53,594 nucleotides of DNA, taken from contig PLBO01000091.1 in assembly GCA_003134555.1 (NCBI GenBank), forward strand, positions 1 to 53,594, in the 5' to 3' direction. Source of the stretch: Actinomycetota bacterium (GTDB taxonomy: Bacteria; Actinomycetota; Acidimicrobiia; IMCC26256; PALSA-610). This document shows positions 24,128-32,659 of the stretch, in pieces (the stretch's first letter is position 1; each line of letters begins with the position of its first letter). Made by a program: the position numbers and the translations under genes. The notes beneath the pieces are model-generated. The model ran no database searches. It was not told the origin of the DNA and was given only the letters and a program-made list of their open reading frames with translations.

Positions 24128-26310
24128 GGCACGAGGTCGCGTGGTCGGACGGGCACGCGCGTGCACGCGGCGTCGGTTGCGTCCCTGATCGCGGCGACGA
24201 TCGCCGGCGTCGACGAGATCGTCGGCGGCTCCCCCACGCCCTTCGCGCCGAACGGCGCGCCCGGCTCGGGCTCTTCGATCAGCACCGCGTCGACGGTCGG
24301 CGCGTCGAGCGCGGTCGGGATCAGGTAGTCGGTGAAGCTGGCGTTGCGAACCTGCCCGCCCTCCACGATGAGCTCCTCCATCACGGCCAGACCGACCCCT
24401 TGCGCGATGCCGCCTTCTATCTGCCCCGTCACCTGTAGCGGGTTCAGGACGCGACCGACGTCCTGCGAGGTGGCGAGATGCACGACGCGCACGAGACCGA
24501 GCTCCGGATCGACGTCGACGACCGCTCGGTGGGCCGCGCACGCGAACGACACGTGCGCATCGCCCTGCCCGTCGGCGTCGAGCGGATGGGTGAGCCGGTG
24601 GTGATACTCCTCGGTGACGTCGACAGGCTCTCGCGCCGTGAGCGCGGCGATGTCGACCTCGTCGCCGCCCGCGCGACGTTCCAGCTCGGCGCGCGCCGCC
24701 CTGCACACCTTCTCGACCGCGCCCCCCGACATCATCGTCTGGCGACTCGCCGACGTCGATCCCGCGGATCCCATGTCGGTGTCGGCCGGCGCGACGATGA
24801 CGTCGTCGACGTCGAGGACGGTCCGTGCGATCTGCTGGACCAGGGTCACGAATCCCTGCCCGACCTCCGCCGCCGCACACGCGATGGTCACGACGCCGCC
24901 GTCGATGCGACAGCGCGCGACCGAACCGTCCATGTAGCCCTCCGCGTACATGAGGTTCTTGAACCCGACCGCGAAGCCGACGCCTCGGCGAACATCACGA
25001 GCCCCGGCCGTTCGTCCCGCACCACCGGGACGCGCCAGCACGTCGTCGACGGCCGGGGCCGGGAGCGGCAGTGCCGCGCACGCCCGGATGACCTCGGCAA
25101 CCGGCAACGCGCCCTCGATCCGCTGGCCGGTGAGCAGCTCGTCGCCCGGTGCGAGCGCATTCCGCAGCCGGACCTCGACCGGGTCGAGCCCGCACGCCGA
25201 CGCCAACAGATCCATCTGCGCCTCGTGCGCGAAACACGATTGCACGACCCCGAACCCCCGCATCGCCCCGCACGGCGGGTTGTTCGTGCGCACCGCGATT
25301 GCATGCACGAGCGCGTTCGGCACTCGATACGGACCCGCCGCGAAGCACGCGGCGTTCGCGGTGACGTGGTAGCTGGACGAGCGGTACGCGCCGCCGTCCA
25401 GGAGGATGCGGGATTCGACGCTCACGATCTCGCCGTTCGGGCGCGCGGTGTGCCGCATCCATATGCGCGCCGGATGCCGATGCACATGGCCGAGGAACGA
25501 CTCGGTGCGCGAGTAGACGATCTTCACGGGTCGCCCGGTGCGGACCGCGAGCAGGCACGCGTGAATGTGCAGGCTCACGTCCTCACGCGCGCCGAACGCG
25601 CCACCCACACCGCCGAGCGTCAGACGTACCAGCTCCGGTGCCAGTCCGAGGCAATCGGCGACCTGGTCGCGGTCGTTGTGCAACCACTGGGTCGACACGA
25701 CGAGATCGACACCGCCGTCGGCCGCCGGGCTCGCCAGCCCCGCCTCCGGGCCCATGAAGGCTTGGTCCTGCATCCCGATCTCGTAGTCGCCCTCGACCAC
25801 GACCGGTCCGCGCGAGTCGGGATTGCCGCGCCGAATGACGAGGTCGCGGAACACGTTGCCGTCGGGATGGATCGGACGCTCGACCGACTGGCTCAGCCCC
25901 GGGTCGACCAGCGGCGCGAGAACCTCGTAGTCGACGACGATCGCGGCACACGCTCGCCGCGCGGTGTCGGGGTGATCGGCGGCGACGATCGCGACCGGCT
26001 CGCCGGCGTAGCGAACGACGTCGCCCGCGAGCACGGCCTGGTCACGATGCTCGAGGCCGTACCGGTTGACCGGCACGTCGTCGGCGGTGAGCACCGCGTG
26101 GACGCCCGTGATCAGGAGCGCGGGCCCGACGTCGATTCCGCGGATACGCGCGGATGGATGCGGCGAGCGCAGCGCCTGACCCCACAGCATCCCCTCGGCC
26201 CAGAGGTCGCCCGCGAACGCGAACTCGCCCCGGACCTTCGCGACGCCGTCGGGCCGGATCGCGCGTTGGCCGATCCCGCCCGCCGTTCGCGTCCCTACCT
26301 CGACGCTCAC
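24124..26310 (-). CDS. Xanthine dehydrogenase-type molybdopterin-binding large subunit
   Basis: 728 residues from GTG 26308-26310, overlapping the 2Fe-2S subunit stop (GTGA). Features of the molybdenum hydroxylase large subunit: GGVGGAFGAREDVSLHIH, CGAMRGFGVVQS, a Gln-containing AEVGQGFVTL loop, and GAKGVGEPP carrying the catalytic Glu near the C-terminus. Family role: hydroxylation of purines or related N-heterocycles with water as oxygen source. Together with genes 26307 and 26792 it forms a three-subunit enzyme like PucCDE/XdhABC. No XdhC-type cofactor maturase is visible in the window. Confidence 0.92.
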   Translation of the reverse strand: MSVEVGTRTAGGIGQRAIRPDGVAKVRGEFAFAGDLWAEGMLWGQALRSPHPSARIRGIDVGPALLITGVHAVLTADDVPVNRYGLEHRDQAVLAGDVVRYAGEPVAIVAADHPDTARRACAAIVVDYEVLAPLVDPGLSQSVERPIHPDGNVFRDLVIRRGNPDSRGPVVVEGDYEIGMQDQAFMGPEAGLASPAADGGVDLVVSTQWLHNDRDQVADCLGLAPELVRLTLGGVGGAFGAREDVSLHIHACLLAVRTGRPVKIVYSRTESFLGHVHRHPARIWMRHTARPNGEIVSVESRILLDGGAYRSSSYHVTANAACFAAGPYRVPNALVHAIAVRTNNPPCGAMRGFGVVQSCFAHEAQMDLLASACGLDPVEVRLRNALAPGDELLTGQRIEGALPVAEVIRACAALPLPAPAVDDVLARPGGAGRTAGARDVRRGVGFAVGFKNLMYAEGYMDGSVARCRIDGGVVTIACAAAEVGQGFVTLVQQIARTVLDVDDVIVAPADTDMGSAGSTSASRQTMMSGGAVEKVCRAARAELERRAGGDEVDIAALTAREPVDVTEEYHHRLTHPLDADGQGDAHVSFACAAHRAVVDVDPELGLVRVVHLATSQDVGRVLNPLQVTGQIEGGIAQGVGLAVMEELIVEGGQVRNASFTDYLIPTALDAPTVDAVLIEEPEPGAPFGAKGVGEPPTISSTPAIVAAIRDATDAACTRVPVRPRDLVP

Positions 26311-26795
26311 CGAGCAGCTCCCCGGCGCGCGGCCACCGCGACCTCGACCGCTTCGAGGATCCGGCCGTAGCCCGTACAGCGGCACAGGTTCCCCGAGATC
26401 GCCTCGCGTACCGCGAGATCGGTGGGTTCGGGATCTGTCTCCAAGAGGGCGTGCACGGCCATGACGAGCCCCGGCGTGCAGAACCCGCATTGCACCGCGC
26501 CCGTCTCGACGAACGCGCGTTGCACGTCGGTCACCGCGCCGCGCGCGCTCGGTTGGAGTCCTTCGAGAGTTGTGATCTCCGTGTCGGCGGCCGCGGCCGC
26601 GAGTACGAGACATGCGCACACCAGCGTCGTGTCGACGAACACCGAACACGAGCCACACTCGCCCTGTTCACAGCCGGCCTTGGCGGCGGGAAAGCCCAAC
26701 CGCTCGCGCAGCACGTACAGCAGGCTCTCGCCGAGCCAGGCGTCGGCGACCGCGTGTTCGTCGCCGTTGACGCGCAGGACGTACATCTCGGTCAC
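26307..26795 (-). CDS. Xanthine dehydrogenase-type 2Fe-2S subunit
   Basis: 162 residues from GTG 26793-26795, chosen because it gives the same GTGA overlap seen at the other junctions; ATG 26784-26786 is only three codons later. Plant-type cluster: CEQGECGSC with a later Cys in LVCACLVLA. Second cluster: QCGFCTPG and GNLCRCTGY. It passes electrons from the Mo centre to the FAD subunit. Flanked by the other two subunits in the order FAD, FeS, Mo in transcription. Confidence 0.93.
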   Translation of the reverse strand: MTEMYVLRVNGDEHAVADAWLGESLLYVLRERLGFPAAKAGCEQGECGSCSVFVDTTLVCACLVLAAAAADTEITTLEGLQPSARGAVTDVQRAFVETGAVQCGFCTPGLVMAVHALLETDPEPTDLAVREAISGNLCRCTGYGRILEAVEVAVAARRGAAR

Positions 26796-27646
26796 CTCGT
26801 ACACCTCCGCAGCGCGCGCCGGGCCATCACACTCACTGCATGGCGACGGTACCGGGCCGTGCCGCGGTGATCGTCGATCGGGCGAGCCGCGCCGGCCACG
26901 CGTTCGCCGAACTCGACTACATCCTCGTCGGCGACCTCGACGCCGTCGCTCCGCCAGCGCGCGCGCGAGGCCACCCATGAACACGCTTCGGGCGCGGCGA
27001 GCGGCGTCGGACCGACCGAACCGAGGCCGATACCGACGCGGCGCGCTTCGAGATCGACGGCGATGGCGAGCGACGCGACGGCGATCACCATCGCGTTGCG
27101 CACACCGACTTTCAGATAATCCTGCGCGCCACGCAATACGGGAACCTGCACAGCCACGACGAGTTCGCCGGCATCCAGCACCGAGCGCTTCGGGCCGGTG
27201 AAGTAGTCGGCGATGGGCACCAGCCGCCGACGGTTCCCGCCTGCGATCTCGACCGACGCGCCGAGCGCGACCAGGACCGGCAGCGCGTCGCCGGCCGGGG
27301 ACGCCGTGGCGACGTTGCCCCCGATCGTGGCCGCGTTGCGGATCTGCGGCGAGCCGACCGTGCGCGCGGCGTACGCGAGCGCGGGTACGAGCTCGGCGAC
27401 CGGATCGCGCTCGAGCTGTGCGAACGTGGTGGCCGCGCCGATCACGACCGTCGCGCCGTCGACGCGAATTCCTGTGAGCTCCGGCACCCGCCCTACGGCC
27501 ACGACCCGCGTGAGCGGTCTGCGTCCGTCGTTGACCTCGACCATGAGGTCGGTTCCGCCCGCGAGGACCGCCGCGTCCGGATAGGCGGTCAGCGCCGCGA
27601 GCGCGGATTCGAGTGACTCAGGGACGATGACGGCCATGGCGTTCAC
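26792..27646 (-). CDS. Xanthine dehydrogenase-type FAD-binding subunit
   Basis: 284 residues from GTG 27644-27646, which has GGCGGAA upstream; ATG 27635-27637 is the alternative. FAD-binding signatures AVLAGGTDLMVEVNDG and NAATIGGNVATASPAGDALPVL; the latter is the classical pyrophosphate and flavin contact. The C-terminal CO-dehydrogenase flavoprotein-like domain is present but short. It is the first gene of the operon 27646-20162 and the palindromic site at 27661-27677 lies just upstream. Confidence 0.92.
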   Translation of the reverse strand: MNAMAVIVPESLESALAALTAYPDAAVLAGGTDLMVEVNDGRRPLTRVVAVGRVPELTGIRVDGATVVIGAATTFAQLERDPVAELVPALAYAARTVGSPQIRNAATIGGNVATASPAGDALPVLVALGASVEIAGGNRRRLVPIADYFTGPKRSVLDAGELVVAVQVPVLRGAQDYLKVGVRNAMVIAVASLAIAVDLEARRVGIGLGSVGPTPLAAPEACSWVASRARWRSDGVEVADEDVVEFGERVAGAARPIDDHRGTARYRRHAVSVMARRALRRCTR

Positions 27647-27660
27647 AGGTTCCGCCGCAA

Positions 27661-27677
27661 TTCAACAAACTGTCAAT
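27661..27677 (-). promoter_or_regulatory. Palindromic site A of the purine-cluster motif
   Basis: Minus strand ATTGACAGTTTGTTGAA. It contains a perfect TTGACA (-35-like) and the invariant half TGTTGAA, 15 bp upstream of the xanthine dehydrogenase operon start. Binding here would block or position RNA polymerase. Same motif at 32633, 39712 and 49347. Confidence 0.6.
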
Positions 27678-27706
27678 GCAGAGCCGTGAACACATCGTGA
27701 ATCGAG

Positions 27707-27943
27707 TCAACCGGGCCGGGCGATCTGCATGGATACGCGGGTCGCGCCCGCTCCGATCGCGGCCCGCACGATCGCATCGGCGGCCGACAGCACCTGATCG
27801 TCTTCCCCGACCACCGAGCTCCCGAACGGCCCGAAGTCGACGGCCAACCCGGCCGCTTGTGCGGCCTCGACCGCGGCGTGGACGTGCGGTCCGGGCGCAC
27901 CGTCCTTGAACGGTTCCACGGTGAATTCGATGCGTAACGCCAT
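27707..27943 (-). CDS. Thiamine-binding-type protein (MTH1187/YkoF-like, DUF77)
   Basis: 78 residues from ATG 27941-27943. The sequence MALRIEFTVEPF, GAPGPHVHAAVEAAQ, VDFGPFGSSVVGE and GATRVSMQI matches the ferredoxin-like DUF77 fold of MTH1187/YkoF proteins, some of which bind thiamine or its pyrimidine moiety. Normal length about 90-100. It lies 60 bp upstream of the xanthine dehydrogenase operon and its start is 19 bp from the divergent hydantoinase start, so it may be part of either regulatory unit. A role as carrier or sensor of a pyrimidine-like compound is inference. Confidence 0.75.
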   Translation of the reverse strand: MALRIEFTVEPFKDGAPGPHVHAAVEAAQAAGLAVDFGPFGSSVVGEDDQVLSAADAIVRAAIGAGATRVSMQIARPG

Positions 27944-27962
27944 CGCGGTGCACCCTAACGCC

Positions 27963-29348
27963 GTGCTGCTGCGCGGCGGGACCGTCCTCGACGTCGACGG
28001 CGAGCGGCGCGCCGACCTGCGCATCGGTCGCGACGGTCGCGTCGCCGCGGTCGAGCCCGCGCTCGAGCCCGAACCGGGCGAGACCGTGGTGGAGTGCGCG
28101 GGGCGGTTGCTGGTACCGGGTGGCGTCGACGTGCACACGCATCTGCACCTGCCGGTGGGCGCCGTGCGCGTGAGCGACGACTTCCTCACCGGAACGGTGG
28201 CGGCCGCGATCGGCGGTACGACGACGATCGTCGACTACGTGACTGCGTATCGCGGCCAGGACCCGATGGACGCTCTGGCGACGTGGCGCGGTTGGGCCGA
28301 GCCCGCGTGCATCGACTACGGCCTCCACATGACGTTCACCGAGCGCGTGCCGGAACGGACCATCGCCGCGTGTGTCGAAGCGGGCATCACGTCGTTCAAG
28401 TTGTACATGGCGTATCCCGAGCTGTTGCAGGTCGACGACGACGTCATCGACGAGATCATGCGCGCGACCCGCAGGCACGGTGCGTTCGTGACACTCCATT
28501 GTGAGAACGGCGGCGCGATCGAAGCACTACGGCGCCGCGCGCTCGCCGAGGGGCGTACGGGAATTCTCGAGCACGCGCGCACCCGCCCCGCCGAGCTCGA
28601 AGCGGAAGCCGTCGCGCGCGCCGCGGCCCTCGCCGAACGAGCGCAGACCAGTGTGTACGTCGTGCACTTGTCGTCGGCGCCGGCCCTCGCGGAGGTGCGC
28701 AAGGCGCGCGAGCGCGGCATCGACGTGATCGCCGAGACCTGTCCGCAGTATCTCTACCTCGACACTTCTCGCCTCAGCGATCCCGACGGCGAGTCGTATG
28801 TCTGCACTCCCCCGTTGCGTGACCCGTGGCACGTGGAGGAGCTCTGGCACGGGATCACGACCGGTGCGGTCCAGACGGTCGCGACGGATCATTGCCCCTT
28901 CACCGTGGCCGACCGGCGCGCCGGTTTGCGCGACCGCACCTCGGGATTCGCAGATTTCACCGAGATCCCGGGCGGTCTCCCGGGAATCGAGACGCGCATG
29001 GGCCTGGTGTGGGAAGGCGTGACCGCCGGGCGCATCACCCGCGCCGACTGGGTGCGACTCTGTGCCGAAGCGCCCGCGCGCACCTTCGGGCTCTGGCCCG
29101 CGAAGGGAAACCTGCGCGTGGGCGCCGACGCCGACGTGGTCGCATGGGATCCCGCGCGCGACCAGTCGCTCGACGCGGAAGCGCTGCACATGGCCGTCGA
29201 CCACTCGCCGTATCACGGGATGACCGTGACCGGCTGGCCCGATCTCGTGTTCGCGCGCGGCGAGCTCGTCGCCCGCGACGGAATGTACGTCGGCGAACCC
29301 GCGCGCGGCCGCTACGTCAGTCGAGCTCAGCCCGCGGCGTTCAGATAG
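27963..29348 (+). CDS. Dihydropyrimidinase/D-hydantoinase (HyuA-type)
   Basis: 461 residues from GTG 27963 (VLLRGGTVLDVDG); an upstream ATG at 27930 would overlap the divergent gene. Binuclear metal site: HTHLHL, carboxylated Lys in SFKLYMAYP, His in TLHCENGG and YVVHLSSAPA, Asp in VATDHCPF. ETCPQYLYLD and the CTPPLR loop are hydantoinase signatures. It opens cyclic ureides (dihydropyrimidines, hydantoins) to N-carbamoyl acids, which the D- and L-type carbamoylases at 21945 and 22877 could finish. Allantoinase is a less likely alternative. E. coli HyuA, its closest-looking relative by motif, sits in the xdhD/ssnA/ygeX cluster. Confidence 0.9.
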   Translation: MLLRGGTVLDVDGERRADLRIGRDGRVAAVEPALEPEPGETVVECAGRLLVPGGVDVHTHLHLPVGAVRVSDDFLTGTVAAAIGGTTTIVDYVTAYRGQDPMDALATWRGWAEPACIDYGLHMTFTERVPERTIAACVEAGITSFKLYMAYPELLQVDDDVIDEIMRATRRHGAFVTLHCENGGAIEALRRRALAEGRTGILEHARTRPAELEAEAVARAAALAERAQTSVYVVHLSSAPALAEVRKARERGIDVIAETCPQYLYLDTSRLSDPDGESYVCTPPLRDPWHVEELWHGITTGAVQTVATDHCPFTVADRRAGLRDRTSGFADFTEIPGGLPGIETRMGLVWEGVTAGRITRADWVRLCAEAPARTFGLWPAKGNLRVGADADVVAWDPARDQSLDAEALHMAVDHSPYHGMTVTGWPDLVFARGELVARDGMYVGEPARGRYVSRAQPAAFR

Positions 29349-29686
29349 TTGTAGATCGTGAACCGGCTCACGCCCATCGCGTCGGCGACACTCTCGACCG
29401 ATCGCCGTAGCGCGAACGCGCCGCGGTCGTCGAGCATCCGAACCGCGAGCTGCTTTTGCTCGCGCGACATGCGCGCGAACGCGGCCCCGAGCTCGTGCTC
29501 CACCCCCGCCATCATCCGCTCGAGCGACCCCTGCATTCCGGGGAGCCGGAGACCGCCCACGACCACACCCTCCCACTCCAGAGGGACGTCGCCCGCGCGA
29601 ACGTGCCGCGGGCCGACGAGCTCGCCGCCGAGCGATTCGGCAACGGGTTCGAGCGCGCGCAGGAGGGGGTGGCGCGCGGAGACCAT
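29327..29686 (-). CDS. YheO/HTH_22-family transcriptional regulator, short form
   Basis: 119 residues from ATG 29684-29686. The C-terminal 50 residues are the HTH_22 domain: MSREQKQLAVRMLDDRGAFA, then VADAMGVSRFTIYNYLN. The N-terminus contains only a remnant of the PAS-like YheO sensor domain (VAESLGGELVG, WEGVVVGGLRLPG), making it about half the length of YheO. The only dedicated DNA-binding gene inside the purine cluster, it is the leading candidate for recognising the four palindromic sites. No ribosome-binding site seen. Its 3' end overlaps the convergent hydantoinase by 22 bases. Confidence 0.8.
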   Translation of the reverse strand: MVSARHPLLRALEPVAESLGGELVGPRHVRAGDVPLEWEGVVVGGLRLPGMQGSLERMMAGVEHELGAAFARMSREQKQLAVRMLDDRGAFALRRSVESVADAMGVSRFTIYNYLNAAG

Positions 29687-29777
29687 GCAGCGAGCGTAAT
29701 GGCGGCGCTTGTAACGGTTGCGTGAACACGTCTTCGCCGAGTTGACAGGGTTTCCCGGGCCCCGGAACGCTGGCGCG

Positions 29778-31121
29778 GTGACGACATTGATCCGCAACGG
29801 CATCGTCTTCCCGATGGTCCCGAACGTCGCCGACGCGCTCGATCCGGGATCCGTCCTCATCGACGGCGACCACATCGTCGCCGTCGGCGCGGTCGACGAG
29901 CTCGATGTCGACCCGCGTGCTACCGACGCGGAGATCGTCGACGCGACCGATCACGCCGTGCTGCCGGGCTTGCACAATTGTCATCTGCACTCAGGGCTCC
30001 TGCGGGGCACGGCCGAGTCGATGTCGCTGTGGGACTGGCTCAAGGCCTACGTCGATCCCGCGCACAAAGCGCTCACACCGGAGATAGCCCGGGCCGCTTC
30101 GATGCAGTGCTACGCCGAGGGTCTGCTCGCGGGCACGACCTCGGTGATGGACATGTGGCGGTTCATGGAGGGCTCGGCCGACGTCGCGGCGGAGCTCGGG
30201 CTACGCGCCACGCTCGTTCCGTACGTCGCCGACGAGGCGGGCTTCGACTACTTCGAGAGCATCGCGTCGAACCGCCGGCTGCTCGAATCCCATGCCGTGG
30301 CGGCCGACGGCCGCGTGCGAACGTGGGTCGGCCTCGAGCACCTCATGTACTGCACGAGGGAGTGCTTCGCGCAGGCGGTCGAGCTCATGGACGAGTTCGG
30401 GACCGGGCTGCACACGCACTCGTCGGAATCGATATGGGAAGTCGAGGAATCGTTGAAGCGATGGGGCCGGCGCCCGATCGAGGTGTTCTACGACCGCGGC
30501 ATTCTCGGCCCGCGCACTGTCGTCGCGCATTGCGTATGGCTGTCCGACCGCGAGATCGAGCTCCTCGCGCAAACCGGCACCGCGGTCGCACACTGCCCGA
30601 CTTCGAACATGAAGCTCGCGTCGGGCGCGGCACGCGTGGGCGATCTGCGGCGCGCCGGGGTTCGGGTCGGGATCGGGAGCGACGGCGAGAAGGAGAACAA
30701 CAACCTCGACCTCATCGAGGAGATGAAGGTCGCGTCGCTCCTGCAGAAGGTGACCACCCTCGATCCGACAACGGGCGATCCGTGGGACGTGCTCGCGCTC
30801 GCGACGTCGGAGGGCGCGGCGGCGCTCGGCCTCGCGGAGACGACGGGAACGCTGCAGCCCGGGAAACGGGCCGACGTGATCACCGTGTCGATGCGCGGAC
30901 TGCACACCACGCCGATCATGCATGGCGAGCTGTTCAACGTCGCCGCGCATCTCGTGTTCTCCGCGTCGGGACGCGACGTGCGAGACGTCTGGGTCGACGG
31001 GCGCCCGCTCGTGCGAGACGGTCGAGCGCTGACGTTCGACGTCGACCGCGTACGCGCCGAGGCGCAGCTGGCGGCGGAGGAATTGTTCGAGCGGCGCGCG
31101 AAGGTGCTCGAATCGATGTGA
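29778..31121 (+). CDS. Amidohydrolase, SAH/MTA deaminase or chlorohydrolase-like
   Basis: 447 residues from GTG 29778. Metal motifs NCHLHSGLLRG, HTHSSES, AHCVWLSD and IGSDGEKENNNLDL fit the mononuclear aminohydrolase group that deaminates adenosyl compounds, guanine or triazines. The GTTSVMDMWRFMEG segment is typical of SAH/MTA/5'-deoxyadenosine deaminases. In this context it probably deaminates a purine or purine nucleoside. A GTTGACA half-site lies 31 bp upstream (29741-29747). Convergent with the 8-oxoguanine deaminase-like gene. Confidence 0.8.
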   Translation: MTTLIRNGIVFPMVPNVADALDPGSVLIDGDHIVAVGAVDELDVDPRATDAEIVDATDHAVLPGLHNCHLHSGLLRGTAESMSLWDWLKAYVDPAHKALTPEIARAASMQCYAEGLLAGTTSVMDMWRFMEGSADVAAELGLRATLVPYVADEAGFDYFESIASNRRLLESHAVAADGRVRTWVGLEHLMYCTRECFAQAVELMDEFGTGLHTHSSESIWEVEESLKRWGRRPIEVFYDRGILGPRTVVAHCVWLSDREIELLAQTGTAVAHCPTSNMKLASGAARVGDLRRAGVRVGIGSDGEKENNNLDLIEEMKVASLLQKVTTLDPTTGDPWDVLALATSEGAAALGLAETTGTLQPGKRADVITVSMRGLHTTPIMHGELFNVAAHLVFSASGRDVRDVWVDGRPLVRDGRALTFDVDRVRAEAQLAAEELFERRAKVLESM

Positions 31122-31133
31122 GCGTCGAGCCGG

Positions 31134-32549
31134 TCACACTCCCTGGATCCGCGCGCTGATCGTGCGGTGCCGGCGCAGCATGTCGGCCTCGCCCTGCACC
31201 ACGATCGTTCCGTTCCGGACCACGACCTTGCCGTGTACCACCGTGTGGCGGGCCGACACCGGTCCGCATCGCAACCAGGCTTCGACGGGATCGGTCAACG
31301 CGCCCGCGAACTGGACACCTTCGAGCGGCCAGCACACGAGGTCGCCCACCGCACCCGGCGAGAGCTGTCCGAGCTCACCGTCGCGCCCGAGACAGCGCGC
31401 AGAACCGCGCGTCGCGATCTCCAACGCGTCGCGCGCCCCCATCGAGGTGGGACCTTTGCGCAGGCGGCCGAGCAACAACGCGTTGCGCGCCTCCATCCAC
31501 AACGACGCGGAATCAGTCGAAGCCGAACCGTCACACCCGATGCCCACCGGCGCGCCCGCGGCGCGCAGGTCCGACACCGGCGCGATCCCGCCCCCACCGA
31601 TGAGCATGTTCGAGCTCGGGCAGTGCGCCACGCCGGTGCCCCACTTGCCCAGGCGCACGATCTCGTCCTCGTTCGGGTAGATGCAGTGCGCGACCCAGGT
31701 TCGATCACTCCCCCAACCGACTTCCTCGAACTGCTCGATCGTTCGCCGCCCGAACACCTCGGAAGCGAAGCGGTCTTCGTCGGGATCCTCCGCAAGGTGT
31801 GTGTGCAGGCGCACGTCGAGACGCTCGGCGAGCTCTGCGGTCGCGCGCATCAGTTCGGGTGTCACCGAGAAGGGCGAGCACGGCGCCAGTGCGATGCGCA
31901 CCATCGCGCCCCACGAGGGATCGTGATGCAACGCGACGAGTCGCTCGCTGTCGGCCAGGATCTCGTCGTCGTCCTGCACGACGGAGTCGGGTGGGAGGCC
32001 ACCGTCTTTCTTCGACAGGCTCATCGATCCGCGCGTCGGATGAAATCGCAGACCGATCTCGCGCGCGGCCCGGATCTCGGCCGAGATGAGATCGCCGGCA
32101 CCGCGCGGGTGAACATAGAGGTGATCGGTGCTCGTCGTGCAGCCGCCGAGCGCGAGCTCCGCGAGACCGATCCAGGCCGACACGTAGGCCGCTTCCTCGT
32201 CGAGCGCGGCCCAGCGCGGATAGAGAGTGGTCAGCCACTCGAACAACGTGCCGTTCACCGCGGGCCGGAAACTGCGCGTGAGGTTCTGGAAGATGTGATG
32301 GTGCGTGTTGATGAGTCCCGGTGTCACGAGGCAGCCGCGGGCATCGAGCAGGCGACCGGCCACCGGCGTCGGGTCCGTGGGACGGCCGACGGCACTCACC
32401 AGGCCGTCGGTGATCGCCACCCAACCGCCTTCGATCTCGCGGCGCTCGTCGTCTACCGTCGCGACGAGCTGCGCCCCGCGCACCAACAGATCGCAGCGGT
32501 CCGGTCGATCGAGGCGGCCGGACTCCGTCGGATGCGGTCGTGTCACCAT
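31134..32549 (-). CDS. 8-oxoguanine deaminase-like amidohydrolase
   Basis: 471 residues from ATG 32547-32549. Motifs INTHHHIFQNLTRSF, GTLFEWLTTLYPRW, HTHLAEDPDED, VAHCIYPNEDE and GIGCDGSASTDSASLW are those of the 8-oxoguanine deaminase/hydroxyatrazine ethylaminohydrolase group. The HHH-x-x-x-LTR segment distinguishes it from guanine deaminases. Product would be uric acid from 8-oxoguanine. It is divergent from the oxygenase at 32660 and shares palindromic site B with it. Confidence 0.85.
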   Translation of the reverse strand: MVTRPHPTESGRLDRPDRCDLLVRGAQLVATVDDERREIEGGWVAITDGLVSAVGRPTDPTPVAGRLLDARGCLVTPGLINTHHHIFQNLTRSFRPAVNGTLFEWLTTLYPRWAALDEEAAYVSAWIGLAELALGGCTTSTDHLYVHPRGAGDLISAEIRAAREIGLRFHPTRGSMSLSKKDGGLPPDSVVQDDDEILADSERLVALHHDPSWGAMVRIALAPCSPFSVTPELMRATAELAERLDVRLHTHLAEDPDEDRFASEVFGRRTIEQFEEVGWGSDRTWVAHCIYPNEDEIVRLGKWGTGVAHCPSSNMLIGGGGIAPVSDLRAAGAPVGIGCDGSASTDSASLWMEARNALLLGRLRKGPTSMGARDALEIATRGSARCLGRDGELGQLSPGAVGDLVCWPLEGVQFAGALTDPVEAWLRCGPVSARHTVVHGKVVVRNGTIVVQGEADMLRRHRTISARIQGV

Positions 32550-32632
32550 GACGACGGTCGCCGATCCGCCGCCGGATGGTCAAGTTGCACGGGCATCGTT
32601 CACACTCCTGTGATACGACGGCAACAGCCGAT

Positions 32633-32649
32633 TTCAACAGATTGTTGAC
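32633..32649. promoter_or_regulatory. Palindromic site B of the purine-cluster motif
   Basis: TTCAACAGATTGTTGAC: 7-bp arms with one mismatch around GAT. It lies between divergent genes 32549 (84 bp away) and 32660 (11 bp away), covering the likely promoter of the plus-strand oxygenase. The most symmetric of the four sites. Confidence 0.65.
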
Positions 32650-32659
32650 GATGTAGGAG

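Noticed and set aside
27906-27962. Upstream start for the hydantoinase (ATG 27906 or 27930)
   Set aside because: It would overlap the start of the divergent DUF77 gene and add residues without family match; GTG 27963 begins right at the conserved LLRGGTVLD.
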